This document shows positions 1-8,409 of a stretch of 64,000 bases of DNA, one piece after another (the first letter of the stretch is position 1; the number at the start of each line of letters is the position of its first letter). Below the pieces are notes generated by a model that saw only the letters and a list, made by a program, of their open reading frames with translations, searched no databases and had not been told where the DNA came from. The position numbers and the translations under genes are program-made. The DNA is taken from NCBI GenBank assembly GCA_033762815.1, contig JANRLF010000001.1, positions 248,001 to 312,000 of the forward strand, written 5' to 3'. This stretch comes from JANRLF01 sp033762815. GTDB taxonomy: Bacteria; Bacteroidota; Bacteroidia; Chitinophagales; CAIOSU01.

Positions 1-203
1 AAGGACTGATTTCCATTGCCTTTAAGAAAGTGGGAATTGTATCCTTCAATCTTAACTTGTACGGTGTCCCCTGCATTGGTTTTTGAGGGCTCTATGTCGA
101 CAATACCCGTACCCAGAGGTATCAGAAAGCCCATTATCAAGGTGTAAATTATTAGTACCGTTGCCAGTACCTTCCACCACCACTGTTTTAAGAAATTGTA
201 CAT
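1..203 (-). CDS. CcmC/CcsA-like cytochrome c assembly protein, 5' part only
   Basis: This is the N-terminal 67 codons of a gene that runs off the left edge. The start codon (CAT at 201-203) lies 3 bases after the ccmB stop, so the two genes are cotranscribed. The peptide begins with a Trp-rich stretch (QWWWK) and one membrane helix (about residues 10-30, ending in a Leu-Ile-Pro motif), followed by a polar segment with VDIEPSKTNAGDTVQVKIEG that looks like a small extracytoplasmic beta domain. In Bacteroidota the gene after ccmB normally encodes the CcmC/CcsA haem-handling membrane protein, and the WWK plus first-helix pattern fits. The tryptophan-rich WWD haem-binding loop itself would lie outside the window. 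Family assignment therefore rests mainly on position and the first helix. Confidence 0.6.
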   Translation of the reverse strand, partial: MYNFLKQWWWKVLATVLIIYTLIMGFLIPLGTGIVDIEPSKTNAGDTVQVKIEGYNSHFLKGNGNQS

Positions 204-206
204 GTT

Positions 207-890
207 TCAGTCGCGCCAAAGATAAGGAAATAATATGTACGACAGGGCTGCCAATGCAGCATCCAAGGCCAACATCGATACTAAAAAGTTATCGTAGCTG
301 CTGTATGGTACATCAGGCAAAAAAGCAAAACGGGTAAGCTTTTGCAGCAGCATAATAGTAGGCAACAGTAAGGGAAAGCTTAAAATGGCCATTAAGGTGG
401 CATTGCCCCCTGCTTTGCTAGCAATGGCTGATAGCATGGTCAAAACAAAGGAGAACCCAATAGCACCCAACACAAGTGATAGCACAAATATAACGGGGCT
501 CTGGACGGGGTTGCCAATCATCAAAAAGAAAATAAGGCTACTGATGCTGCTCAGCACCAACATAATAAGGGTATTGTAGGCTAGCTTCGCTAAAATAACC
601 GCACGAGCATCAAGTATGGTATAGTAGTAAATATACCTTTCACGGCTTTCTTGGTTGAAGCTCTTTACTACCGCATTTACCGCTGCGAATAAGATGGTGA
701 CCCAAAAAAGGATATTCCAGGTTTTCTTCTCAATATCCTTCAAAGCATTATCGGCACTCAATGCAGTATATACCAGATACACTACTGAGAATACGTATAA
801 TATTACACCGGCTAGGGCATACTTCTGCCGCCATTCCAATAACAAGTCCTTGCGAACCAAAAGCCAAGTTTCCTTAAGCAACTGCATCAC
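207..890 (-). CDS. ccmB: haem exporter / cytochrome c maturation protein CcmB
   Basis: A 227-residue polytopic membrane protein with about six predicted helices, matching the usual CcmB length of about 220. The N-terminus LVRKDLLLEWRQKYALAG and the following NILFWVTILFAAVNAV are typical of the CcmB permease, the membrane subunit of the CcmAB ABC complex that drives haem transfer onto the CcmE chaperone during cytochrome c maturation in the periplasm. A Ser-Arg-Glu-Arg stretch in the first cytoplasmic loop and the conserved ESRERYIYYYT segment are visible. It is followed after 3 bases by the ccmC-like gene on the same strand. No ccmA is present on this side, so the ATPase is encoded elsewhere, as is common in Bacteroidota. 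The first Met is used; Met2 is equally possible. Confidence 0.88.
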   Translation of the reverse strand: MMQLLKETWLLVRKDLLLEWRQKYALAGVILYVFSVVYLVYTALSADNALKDIEKKTWNILFWVTILFAAVNAVVKSFNQESRERYIYYYTILDARAVILAKLAYNTLIMLVLSSISSLIFFLMIGNPVQSPVIFVLSLVLGAIGFSFVLTMLSAIASKAGGNATLMAILSFPLLLPTIMLLQKLTRFAFLPDVPYSSYDNFLVSMLALDAALAALSYILFPYLWRD

Positions 891-967
891 TTTGACAAAA
901 GTAATACGAATTGCTTAAGTACCCCTACATTGTTATGGAACAGCGAACAAGCTTGTGATAGATTAGC

Positions 968-1231
968 CTATAAACCTAGTGTGATATCACTAATGCTGGT
1001 GTTGAGTCCTAAACATACCTTACGCAGGGTAAGAATACTAGGATTAACTTTTCCTGCCTCCAACCTTGACATGTTGGATTTTTCAAAGTCGCATTTACCT
1101 GCCAATTGTTGTTGTGATAGTTTTGCTTGCATCCGCTCCTGCCTTATGCGCTTACCTAATTGCGCAAGGAACTCCTTCTGTTCTTTCATAGCTGAATCAT
1201 TAACCGCTCCCATACCTTTAAAGTTTTTCAC
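968..1231 (-). CDS. small XRE-family helix-turn-helix regulator
   Basis: An 87-residue protein that is essentially one XRE/Cro-type helix-turn-helix. The domain covers about residues 23-85: LGKRIRQERMQAKLSQQQLA is helix 1 and the start of helix 2, KSNMSRLEAGKVNPSILTL is the recognition helix with the classic RxExGKxxPS turn, and LGLNTSISDIT is the closing helix. There is no effector domain, so it probably acts as a dimeric DNA-binding repressor. It is monocistronic, reading on the minus strand with ccmB downstream but 77 bases away. About 60-100 bases upstream of its start lie three copies of the heptamer TTGGTTA (see the regulatory entry), the most obvious candidate for autoregulation. An internal Met15 could be an alternative start. 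Confidence 0.85.
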   Translation of the reverse strand: MKNFKGMGAVNDSAMKEQKEFLAQLGKRIRQERMQAKLSQQQLAGKCDFEKSNMSRLEAGKVNPSILTLRKVCLGLNTSISDITLGL

Positions 1232-1292
1232 TCTTCGGTTCTCGTTTGCGTACTATACTAAGAATGTTTCAAAGTGATATACAAAATTAAAT

Positions 1293-1331
1293 TTGGTTAA
1301 ACCCCTGTTGGTTATCTTACTTGATAACCAA
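1293..1331 (-). promoter_or_regulatory. candidate operator of the XRE regulator (three TTGGTTA heptamers)
   Basis: TTGGTTA occurs at 1293-1299 and 1308-1314, and inverted as TAACCAA at 1325-1331. The last two form a perfect dyad with 9-base arms (1308-1316 and 1323-1331) around a 6-base spacer. No T-run follows on either strand, so it is not a terminator. The position upstream of the XRE gene suggests an autoregulatory binding site. The dyad is seen in the sequence; its function is inferred. Confidence 0.5.
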
Positions 1332-1572
1332 TAGAAAGATTTCTTATTTATATTCCCAACGGAATGTTGCTATTTTATACATCATTTTGCTTTTTTACTT
1401 TTCATATATTTACTAAGCTGATGTAGGCAAATGTTACGCCAATCTGCCAAACATTTCTTGCTAAAATGCACTTATAGTAGTTGCCATTGCAGCGTTTTAG
1501 CTTATTGCTCTATTGCATAATCGTTTTCCATTTCGCAAATGAAGTGTGGAATTTTTGTGGAATTGGGGGAAC
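1332..1572. other. AT-rich gene-free stretch
   Basis: About 240 bases between the XRE operator region and the next terminator. It is AT-rich, with stop codons in all frames. I see no convincing gene, RNA or further dyad in it. Confidence 0.5.
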
Positions 1573-1600
1573 AAAAAACCCCTTGCATTTGCAAGGGGTT
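1573..1600 (-). terminator. Rho-independent terminator of the adh operon
   Basis: Perfect 10-base stem (1577-1586 with 1591-1600) around a 4-base loop. On the minus strand it is followed by a run of T residues (A-run at 1573-1578 on the plus strand). It lies 21 bases beyond the stop of the small membrane protein gene, closing the adh operon. Confidence 0.9.
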
Positions 1601-1621
1601 ACAACACATAGTTGGTTGTAT

Positions 1622-2122
1622 TTAGTCCTTTTTTCTGCTAGCGATTAAATACAATGCACCCACTACTGCCGATGCAATCACTACCGTGGCTGCTACTTTT
1701 TTAATGGCGTTGCTACGGTTGTATTTCCATTGGGCATCCCAGCCATATTCTTTCCATAAATTGGGCACATGGCCGTTTTTTAAATCATCCACTATTCCTT
1801 CCATTTCATCCACCCTATCGGCCAGCAATAGAGGAATCCAGTGGCCCCAACTACCTTCGCTATAACGAAAAGCATAACGGCGGATGACGCCACTTAAACC
1901 TCGGGGAGGCTGTGGGGTACCAAACACTGCCGATACGCTGGGCCTTTCATTGGAATGCAAAACCTCCACTGCCGCTTCTTGTTGAGGAGGACGTTCCCAG
2001 GTGAGCCCCTTATCGTCAGGATTTTCCCGTTTTCTCATAGGGTAAGTAGGGTCATTTTCCCGGTCAGTATCTACTGCCCAACCTTTAATGTCTTTATATG
2101 ATTCTTTCGGTTCCATGTTCAT
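1622..2122 (-). CDS. small single-pass membrane protein linked to adh, function unknown
   Basis: 166 residues from the Met at 2122. An upstream in-frame ATG at 2209 exists but would overlap the alcohol dehydrogenase by 83 bases; the 2122 start leaves a 4-base gap and is preferred. The N-terminal two thirds is hydrophilic and Pro/Glu-rich (ESYKDIKGWAVDTD, ENPDDKGLTWERPPQQ). A conserved-looking middle part reads IRRYAFRYSEGSWGHWIPLL. The C-terminus has one hydrophobic helix (VAATVVIASAVVGALYLIA) capped by a positive tail (SRKKD), the pattern of a tail-anchored or single-pass inner-membrane protein with most of its mass at the N-terminus. I do not recognise a named family. Tight coupling to the zinc dehydrogenase suggests a shared role, for example holding the enzyme at the membrane, but this is inference. 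Confidence 0.7.
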   Translation of the reverse strand: MNMEPKESYKDIKGWAVDTDRENDPTYPMRKRENPDDKGLTWERPPQQEAAVEVLHSNERPSVSAVFGTPQPPRGLSGVIRRYAFRYSEGSWGHWIPLLLADRVDEMEGIVDDLKNGHVPNLWKEYGWDAQWKYNRSNAIKKVAATVVIASAVVGALYLIASRKKD

Positions 2123-2126
2123 CGTT

Positions 2127-3281
2127 TTAGTTTGTGGCTGATGGGGGCAACAGCACCGTTTTGATACAGTTGTCCAGTTTTCTTGAAAAAATATGATAGG
2201 CTTCCGCAATTTCTTCCAATGGAATTCGATGGGTAATTATCTCCTTTGGGTTTAAGCGGCCTTCTTTTATATGGTCTATGAGCCTTGGCAGTAAGCGTTT
2301 TACCGATGCTTGATTGGCTCTGATTGTGATGCCCTTATTCAATACATTCCCTATTGGCAGCAGATTGCCAGTGGGGCCATATACACCCACAATGGACACC
2401 GTTCCACCTTTACGGACGGAGTTGATGGCCCATTGAAGTGCCGTAGTAGCTCCTGACTGTAGCATTAACTTACGCCCGGTAATGGTTTGCAATTTACTGC
2501 CATCGGCTTCACAGCCCACCGCATCTATGCACACATCTGCCCCCAGCCAGTCAGTAGCTTTTTTCAAGAATACTACAGGGTCATCCATTTCCCTAAAGTT
2601 GTATGCTTCGCAGTGGGCAAATTTTTGTGCAAACTCAAGGCGATACTCCAGTTGGTCAATTATTATCACACGGCCTGCCCCAAATAGCCAAGCGCATTTA
2701 GCAGCCATGATACCAATGGGGCCAGCACCAAATACTACCACGGTATCGCCTTCTTGAATGCCACCCATTTCTGCTGCTTGGTAGCCAGTAGGCACTACGT
2801 CGGTCAACAATACTGCATCGTCAGGATGCATCCAATCTGGCAATACTGTAGGGCCAACATTGGCATACGGTACCCTCACATACTCGGCTTGGCCCCCATC
2901 AAATCCACCTGCAGTATGGGAGTACCCAAAGATTCCGCCCACTGCTGTGGCCATAGCATTTGATTCATGGCAATTGCCATACAGCTCTTGTTTACAGAAC
3001 GCACATTTACCACAGGAAATGTTAAATGGGACAATTACGGTATCTCCAATTTTCAAATTATCTACGCCCGAGCCCAACTCTTCCACCACGCCTATGAATT
3101 CATGCCCGAATGTAGTACCTACTCTGGTATCGGGTACCATGCCATGATAAAGGTGTAAATCGGAACCGCATATGCACGAGCGGGTAACGCGCACAATCGC
3201 ATCTTGGGGATGCTCGATTTTGGGATACGGTTTTTTGTCAATGCGGACACGGAAAGGCCCCCTGAAATTCATTGCTAACAT
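2127..3281 (-). CDS. zinc-dependent alcohol dehydrogenase, formaldehyde-dehydrogenase-like subgroup
   Basis: 384 residues, medium-chain dehydrogenase/reductase fold. The catalytic zinc site is Cys38 (CICGSDLH) with His60-Glu61 (GHEF). The structural zinc site has four cysteines, Cys90, 93, 96 and 104. The NAD(P)-binding Rossmann motif GAGPIG is at residues 185-190, followed by an acidic residue at the end of the second strand (VIIIDQ), which favours NAD. The long insertion after the structural zinc site and the TDVVPTGYQAAEMG segment match the glutathione-independent formaldehyde dehydrogenase / threonine dehydrogenase-like group. It would oxidise an alcohol or a hydrated aldehyde in the cytoplasm; the substrate cannot be read from sequence. 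It is the first gene of a two-gene operon with the small membrane protein. Met4 is an alternative start. Confidence 0.88.
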   Translation of the reverse strand: MLAMNFRGPFRVRIDKKPYPKIEHPQDAIVRVTRSCICGSDLHLYHGMVPDTRVGTTFGHEFIGVVEELGSGVDNLKIGDTVIVPFNISCGKCAFCKQELYGNCHESNAMATAVGGIFGYSHTAGGFDGGQAEYVRVPYANVGPTVLPDWMHPDDAVLLTDVVPTGYQAAEMGGIQEGDTVVVFGAGPIGIMAAKCAWLFGAGRVIIIDQLEYRLEFAQKFAHCEAYNFREMDDPVVFLKKATDWLGADVCIDAVGCEADGSKLQTITGRKLMLQSGATTALQWAINSVRKGGTVSIVGVYGPTGNLLPIGNVLNKGITIRANQASVKRLLPRLIDHIKEGRLNPKEIITHRIPLEEIAEAYHIFSRKLDNCIKTVLLPPSATN

Positions 3282-3414
3282 ATCGATAGTTTTTTTGATT
3301 AACTAATGCTAACAGGCAGGGTGGAAATCATTCGGCAACAAATGTTCCAACAGAATACTAAATATGTATCAAATGAAAGTACAAACCTTGGAGAGGCTGT
3401 AATCAATTACCGAA

Positions 3415-4443
3415 TTAATAGGGCTGTATGTCGGTAACGCCGTCTTCTATTTCGGGTATTTCTCCAAGGTATTTGTTGGCTACTTCCGTTACCTCGTAGC
3501 CGTTTTCCTGTAGCCAGCGATAGAATGAGGAGGAATAGCCATTGCTGGTGGTAAAAATCCGATGTGCGCCACTATTGGAAACGGCTGTTTTCAACTGTTC
3601 CCAATCGGCATGGTCGGAAAGGATGAAACCCTTATCAATATTGCGTGAGCGCTTAAGTTGTCGCAAGCTCATCCAGCCCGATACGAATGCGGTAGAATAA
3701 GGCTCCATTTTTTTGATTACACTGGAATGCAGGATAATACTGGGTGCCAACACAATGCTGCCTTGGTAATCGATATTGGCAGAATATTCCAGTGTATTTA
3801 CACTAGGTATAAGGATACCTTGGTTCCGTAATACCTTGTTTACATTCTTAATAGTTTGATGGGCATAAATAGGTCCAATATCTTTATCCAAATGATGGAT
3901 GAGCCGTTGCGCTTTTCCCAAGGCGTAACCTATTAAAACTGATGTTTTACCTTCTCTCTGGTTGTTGAGCCACCACTGGTTGATATCATTAAAAACTTTT
4001 TGTTGTGCTTCCCATTTAAATATGGGGAGGCCATAGGTGGAATCGGATACTACCACATGGCACTTTATAGGCTCATAGGCCGTACTAATGCCATCATTTT
4101 CCAATTTGAAATCACCTGTTACTACCCAAACTTCTCCCTTATATTCCAAGCGTACCTGTGCTGCCCCCACCACGTGGCCCGATGGATGTAAGGAAATTTT
4201 CACCCCATTCATTATCAGTTCTTCCCCATAAGCTAGTCCCTGTACATTGATGTATTGGCCTAAGCTATACTTGAGTAGTGGCACCGTATCATGATGAGCC
4301 AAATAGTACCTATTGCCAATTCTGGCATGGTCAGCATGGGCATGCGTAATAATGGCCCTATCTACTGGCTTCCAAGGGTCAATATATACATCTGCCAACG
4401 GACAATAAATGCCACTGGAGGTAAAGTCTAATAGTTGGGTCAT
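3415..4443 (-). CDS. ligase-associated DNA-damage-response exonuclease (MBL fold)
   Basis: 342 residues, metallo-beta-lactamase/beta-CASP family. The metal site HAHADH is at residues 34-39, and further ligands are visible in the HPSGHVVGAAQ and VVTGDFK motifs and in the late SDHADW motif. The N-terminus (TSSGIYCPLADVYIDPWKPVDRA) and GYALGKAQRL are hallmarks of the TIGR04122-type exonuclease, which is usually encoded with an ATP-dependent DNA ligase, a DEXH helicase and the PdeM phosphoesterase in a bacterial DNA-repair locus. Here it stands alone. The matching helicase lies at 37678-40194, more than 33 kb away, and no ligase or pdeM gene is in the window. Family identity is clear; the precise nucleic-acid substrate is not known to me. 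Confidence 0.9.
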   Translation of the reverse strand: MTQLLDFTSSGIYCPLADVYIDPWKPVDRAIITHAHADHARIGNRYYLAHHDTVPLLKYSLGQYINVQGLAYGEELIMNGVKISLHPSGHVVGAAQVRLEYKGEVWVVTGDFKLENDGISTAYEPIKCHVVVSDSTYGLPIFKWEAQQKVFNDINQWWLNNQREGKTSVLIGYALGKAQRLIHHLDKDIGPIYAHQTIKNVNKVLRNQGILIPSVNTLEYSANIDYQGSIVLAPSIILHSSVIKKMEPYSTAFVSGWMSLRQLKRSRNIDKGFILSDHADWEQLKTAVSNSGAHRIFTTSNGYSSSFYRWLQENGYEVTEVANKYLGEIPEIEDGVTDIQPY

Positions 4444-4782
4444 TCAGGGTGGGTAGAGGTTTGGTCATGGGATTATAACTTTCGTCACTTTCAATCTATT
4501 CTAATTTACCTATACCTAGGCTAATACGCAATCGGCGAAAATACTTATAGCCAGACTTGTTTTAGAAAGACTACCCTTTTTAATGCACTATAAATGCGGT
4601 ATTTAGAAATGTGAGTAGAGAGGATGGATAGGTGTTTGCACTTATATGAGCCTTGCTAGCCCTTTGTAACCTTATTTTAATGATAAGCGTAAATCTTATG
4701 TGTTTTTTGATTAAATGTTTCTAATTAATCAAAACCTGTTTATGAAAATGTCATTAAATTTTGACGCTAGTGCAAAAACACT
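4444..4782. other. gene-free stretch with an AT-rich inverted repeat
   Basis: About 340 bases between the acyl-CoA synthetase stop and the exonuclease start, with no plausible gene. It must hold the exonuclease promoter. A perfect inverted repeat with 10-base arms (4705-4714 and 4725-4734, spacer 10) sits about 50 bases past the synthetase stop. It has no T-run after it on the minus strand, so it may protect the mRNA end rather than terminate. Confidence 0.5.
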
Positions 4783-6615
4783 TTAAAAAGCGTTTTCCAG
4801 TGCCGTTTCTACCCGCTCTTCATTATACATGCCCTGAATTATTTTTGCATAGCGGGCCTCAATTTTATCTGGCTTCAATTTTAAGGTAGGCGTCATTTCC
4901 CGATTTTCAATAGAGAAGCTTTCGGGCAATATTTTGAAGTATTTAATTTTCATGTACGAAGCCAGTTTTTCATTGGCCCTGTCTATAATTTGCTGTACTC
5001 TTTCAACAATTACCGGATGTTCGGTCAATTCTTCCCAATCATCCCAAAGTATCTGTTCCTCTTTGGCAAGCTTGCCCAAGTAGTCTTTATTCAAGGTCAC
5101 TAGTGCGGTGATATACTTACGTTTGTCGCCATGTATGTGGGCCGCTTCTATTAAACCGCCATTCACTAATAGGGACTGTATGGCAGCGGGTGCTATGTTT
5201 TTCCCACCAGCGGTAATGATGAGTTGTTTTTTGCGGCCAGTAATCTTCACCCAACCCTCAGCATCCATTTCGCCAAGGTCCCCAGTTTTAAAATAGCCAT
5301 CTTTTGTGAATGCAGCGGCAGTTTCTTCGGGGCAATTGTAATACTGTTTGAATAGATTGGGCCCTTTTACTAGCAGTTCCCCATCTTCCGCTATTTTGAT
5401 ATCAATACCGGGTATTGCCTTGCCTACAGTACCAAACTTGAATTCTTCCACTTTATTGAAAGTATAAGGGGCCGTGCCTTCCGTAGCACCCCAGCCTTCC
5501 AAAATGAGTATGTCGAGGGCGAAAAAGAACTCGGCAATCTCTTGATTTAAAGGAGCCCCTCCACTTATAAAAAAGCGAATCCTTCCGCCAAACTTGTCTT
5601 TGATCTTTTTGAAAACCAGTTTGTTGGCAAGCTGGTAGCGAACAATCATTTTCTTAGGCACTGGCTTGCCCTGCAATTTATAAGTAGCGGCTTGTTTGCC
5701 CACCTTGAACGCCCAATTGAATATCATCCGCTTGATATTGGATGATGCGTTCAACTCCTGCTGGATGCGGGCATACATTTTTTCATAAACACGGGGTACC
5801 CCGGCAATGAAATCAGGCTTCACTTCTTTAAGATTATCTACAATCTTATCCATGCTTTCCGCATAGCCAATACTTTTGCCATTATACAACAGAATATAGT
5901 ACCCGCCAATACGTTCCAAGGCATGTGCCAATGGTAGGAAGCTCAAGTTGCGCTCGATTTGCTGAAAGGCAGCAGGGCTGCATTTCAACATATTTTCGAT
6001 AGTAATTAAATAATTAAAATGGCTGAGTACCACCCCTTTTGGCTGCCCTGTGGTGCCACTGGTATAAATAATAGTCAGTGTATCCTTGGGTTCCACGAGC
6101 TCGGATATTGACCGGATGTTTACTTCCTTTTCTCTCCAGGAATGGCCTTTGTTCACCAGTTGGTTAAATGATTCTATCCAACCATTACGTACAATGGCAC
6201 TTCCTTCAAATACAAACACTTTTTTTACTGAAGGAATTTGTTCTTTAATGCGCAGTAATTTGTTTGCTTGCGCCTCATTCTCAACAAAAACAAACTTTGC
6301 CTGTAAGTCATTGATAATGTATGCGGTCTCGTCCTCCAAGCAAGTAGGGTAAACTGCTGAATTAATGGCACCAGCCAATAAGCAGCCTAAGTCAGCAAAT
6401 ACCCACTCGGCACGGGTATTGGAAATGATAGCAATCTTATCACGATACTGAAGACCCTCTTCCATGATGCCACAGGCCACGCTGAAGGCAATATCTTTCA
6501 GGGCATCATAACTGATGTGCTTATACGTGCCAAATTCCTTGCGCAGCACCGCCAAGGCTTTGCCTCTATTGTCTAATTGATGTAAAAGTGCAAGGTTTAA
6601 ATTCTTGAAAGTCAT
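4783..6615 (-). CDS. long-chain fatty acid--CoA ligase (AMP-forming)
   Basis: 610 residues, adenylate-forming (ANL) superfamily. The nucleotide-binding P-loop TIIYTSGTTGQPKG is at about residues 181-194; later motifs include GWGATEGTAPY (the adenine-binding motif), KTGDLGEMDAEGWVKITGRKK and a GGKNIAP segment leading to the catalytic lysine region. The length and the N-terminal pattern (LGCLLAGAINSAVYPTCLEDE) are those of bacterial long-chain acyl-CoA synthetases of the FadD/FAA1 type. The enzyme activates free fatty acids to acyl-CoA through an acyl-AMP intermediate and is typically peripheral at the inner membrane. It is monocistronic, divergent from the methyltransferase gene at 6729. The exact chain-length preference cannot be told. 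Confidence 0.9.
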   Translation of the reverse strand: MTFKNLNLALLHQLDNRGKALAVLRKEFGTYKHISYDALKDIAFSVACGIMEEGLQYRDKIAIISNTRAEWVFADLGCLLAGAINSAVYPTCLEDETAYIINDLQAKFVFVENEAQANKLLRIKEQIPSVKKVFVFEGSAIVRNGWIESFNQLVNKGHSWREKEVNIRSISELVEPKDTLTIIYTSGTTGQPKGVVLSHFNYLITIENMLKCSPAAFQQIERNLSFLPLAHALERIGGYYILLYNGKSIGYAESMDKIVDNLKEVKPDFIAGVPRVYEKMYARIQQELNASSNIKRMIFNWAFKVGKQAATYKLQGKPVPKKMIVRYQLANKLVFKKIKDKFGGRIRFFISGGAPLNQEIAEFFFALDILILEGWGATEGTAPYTFNKVEEFKFGTVGKAIPGIDIKIAEDGELLVKGPNLFKQYYNCPEETAAAFTKDGYFKTGDLGEMDAEGWVKITGRKKQLIITAGGKNIAPAAIQSLLVNGGLIEAAHIHGDKRKYITALVTLNKDYLGKLAKEEQILWDDWEELTEHPVIVERVQQIIDRANEKLASYMKIKYFKILPESFSIENREMTPTLKLKPDKIEARYAKIIQGMYNEERVETALENAF

Positions 6616-6728
6616 GATCTATAGCTTGCTTCTTAACTTGAAATATACAAATTATTAACACACAAACAACATTTACTTAAGAATTGTGGAAAAATATTTT
6701 ATTATATAAAAGGCTATCTTTATTATCC

Positions 6729-7472
6729 ATGAACTTTAAGGATTACTTTTCCACCCAAGCCATTGATTATGCGAAGTATCGGCCTGATTACCCCGCAGCG
6801 CTTTTCGATTTCATATTTTCCAAAGTCCACCATCAGGGCAAAGCTTGGGATTGTGCTACGGGCAATGGACAGGTAGCCATTAAATTGGCAGAAAGATTTG
6901 AACAAGTAGTGGCTACCGATGCTAGCGAAAAGCAGATTGCCTCTGCTATGGCATACAAGAATGTAACGTATCAAGTAGTAGCTGCAGAACAAAGTGGTTT
7001 TGCAGACGAACTTTTTGATTTGATTACCGTGGGCCAAGCCTTACATTGGTTCCATTTTGATCAGTTTTTCACAGAGGTAAAAAGGGTTGCTAAGCCAGGC
7101 TGTTTCTTTATTGCCTTTGGTTATGGAGACAATTTTATTGAGCCTAATATTGATAAAGTAGTCCAGTGGTTTTCGAATGATTTGCTGGGCGGCTATTGGC
7201 CCAAAGAACGTCAATATATAGATGACAGTTACCTAACCATTCCTTTTCCGTTCAAGCAGGTAGAGATGCCAGCGATGTATATCAGCAAAAATTGGGATTT
7301 AGCCGATTTAATGGGGTATTTCAGCACTTGGTCAAGTACCAACTTGTATATCAAGCAAAATGGGAGTAACCCATTGCAGTTATTGTCGCCACGCTTGTTG
7401 GACGTCTGGGGTGAGCCCACACAGAAAAGGCTGGTACAATGGCCCCTGTTCGCATTGGCAGCCTATGTATAG
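6729..7472 (+). CDS. class I SAM-dependent methyltransferase
   Basis: 247 residues from the ATG at 6729. An in-frame ATG at 6684 would add 15 residues (KNILLYKRLSLLS), but these lie before the conserved N-terminus of the family, so the later start is preferred. Motif I is WDCATGNGQVA (about residues 40-50), the acidic residue that contacts the SAM ribose is in VATDAS (Asp64), and the GQALHWFHFDQFFTEVKRVAKPG stretch is the usual post-II/III region of the methyltransferase-11 type. The same arrangement occurs in yeast Crg1/TMT1-like and trans-aconitate-type methyltransferases, which act on small molecules. The substrate is unknown. It is cytoplasmic and possibly cotranscribed with the next gene, 31 bases downstream, although a short dyad (7481-7486 / 7497-7502) separates them. 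Confidence 0.85.
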   Translation: MNFKDYFSTQAIDYAKYRPDYPAALFDFIFSKVHHQGKAWDCATGNGQVAIKLAERFEQVVATDASEKQIASAMAYKNVTYQVVAAEQSGFADELFDLITVGQALHWFHFDQFFTEVKRVAKPGCFFIAFGYGDNFIEPNIDKVVQWFSNDLLGGYWPKERQYIDDSYLTIPFPFKQVEMPAMYISKNWDLADLMGYFSTWSSTNLYIKQNGSNPLQLLSPRLLDVWGEPTQKRLVQWPLFALAAYV

Positions 7473-7503
7473 CTTATGAGCCGCAATTGCTTTATTTTGC
7501 GGT

Positions 7504-8409
7504 ATGCTTAGGCTGGCACATATCATCAATCCGGTACAGGCTCCTATTGGCTCAGAGCTGCAAATAGCCCAGCCCATTACTTTTCAAACTATGGTTGCCG
7601 CCCAAGCTTTTGCCAAAGGTATAGTGGATGTGGGGCTTTATACGGTTCAGTTTGAAGAAGACAAGCCCATGATTCCCCCAGGTTTTCAAATACTTCCCAA
7701 TTTAGAGAGGTCGGTTTTGCAGGTCGGCAGTTTCCAGAATGAAAAGAAACTGCCCTTGCTGGGCGATATATTGGAAAGCCTATATAAAGCCTCCGATGCG
7801 GAATATCTCATTTACACCAATGTGGACATTGCGCTGATGCCTTTTTTTTATACCAGTATAGCCAGCTTAATTGCAGAGGGATATGATGCCTTTGCCATCA
7901 ATAGAAGAAGGTTAAGCAGCAAGTACCAATCCACGGAAGATATTCCTTTAATGTATGCCGATATTGGCCGTCCGCATCCCGGGTTTGATTGCTTTGTTTT
8001 TAAAAAAAATCTGTATCCAAAGTTTTTGCTGGGCAATATTTGTATTGGCATACCCTTCATCGAGGCGACTATGATGTACAATTTAGCGGCACATGCCGAG
8101 CGATTTAGATTATTTGGCAATATGCATCTTACCATGCATATCGGTTTGGAGGTAATGCCGGCTCGTGATAAGGAATACTATTGGCACAACCGCAAGCAGT
8201 TTAACCAGTTGATTAAAGAGCTAAAGCCTAGCATAAAGTCAAAGAATTTACCTTATGCGGAGCAGATGTTGCTTGCGAAGATTCTTAAATGGGGGCTTAA
8301 TCCCGGTACCTTCATTAAATTGAACATGGAAGTGGAAGGTAAAACTTGGTTGGAAAGGATGCGTTTCAGGATAAATGAGTTACGTTTCAGGATGTTGCAA
8401 CGTTATTGA
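7504..8409 (+). CDS. hypothetical protein, possible GT-A-type glycosyltransferase
   Basis: 301 residues with no signal peptide or membrane helix. I do not recognise a named family. The segment DAEYLIYTNVDIALMPFFYT (about residues 98-117) resembles the beta strand carrying a DxD-like metal site of GT-A glycosyltransferases (N-V-D-I here), and MYADIGRPHPGFDCFVFKK resembles the acceptor loop that follows it. The C-terminus is basic and helical. It is convergent with, and overlaps by 7 bases, the GNAT gene on the other strand, which is in an operon with a GT2 enzyme. The setting supports a role in surface glycan building, but this is an inference from neighbours and a weak motif. Confidence 0.65.
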   Translation: MLRLAHIINPVQAPIGSELQIAQPITFQTMVAAQAFAKGIVDVGLYTVQFEEDKPMIPPGFQILPNLERSVLQVGSFQNEKKLPLLGDILESLYKASDAEYLIYTNVDIALMPFFYTSIASLIAEGYDAFAINRRRLSSKYQSTEDIPLMYADIGRPHPGFDCFVFKKNLYPKFLLGNICIGIPFIEATMMYNLAAHAERFRLFGNMHLTMHIGLEVMPARDKEYYWHNRKQFNQLIKELKPSIKSKNLPYAEQMLLAKILKWGLNPGTFIKLNMEVEGKTWLERMRFRINELRFRMLQRY

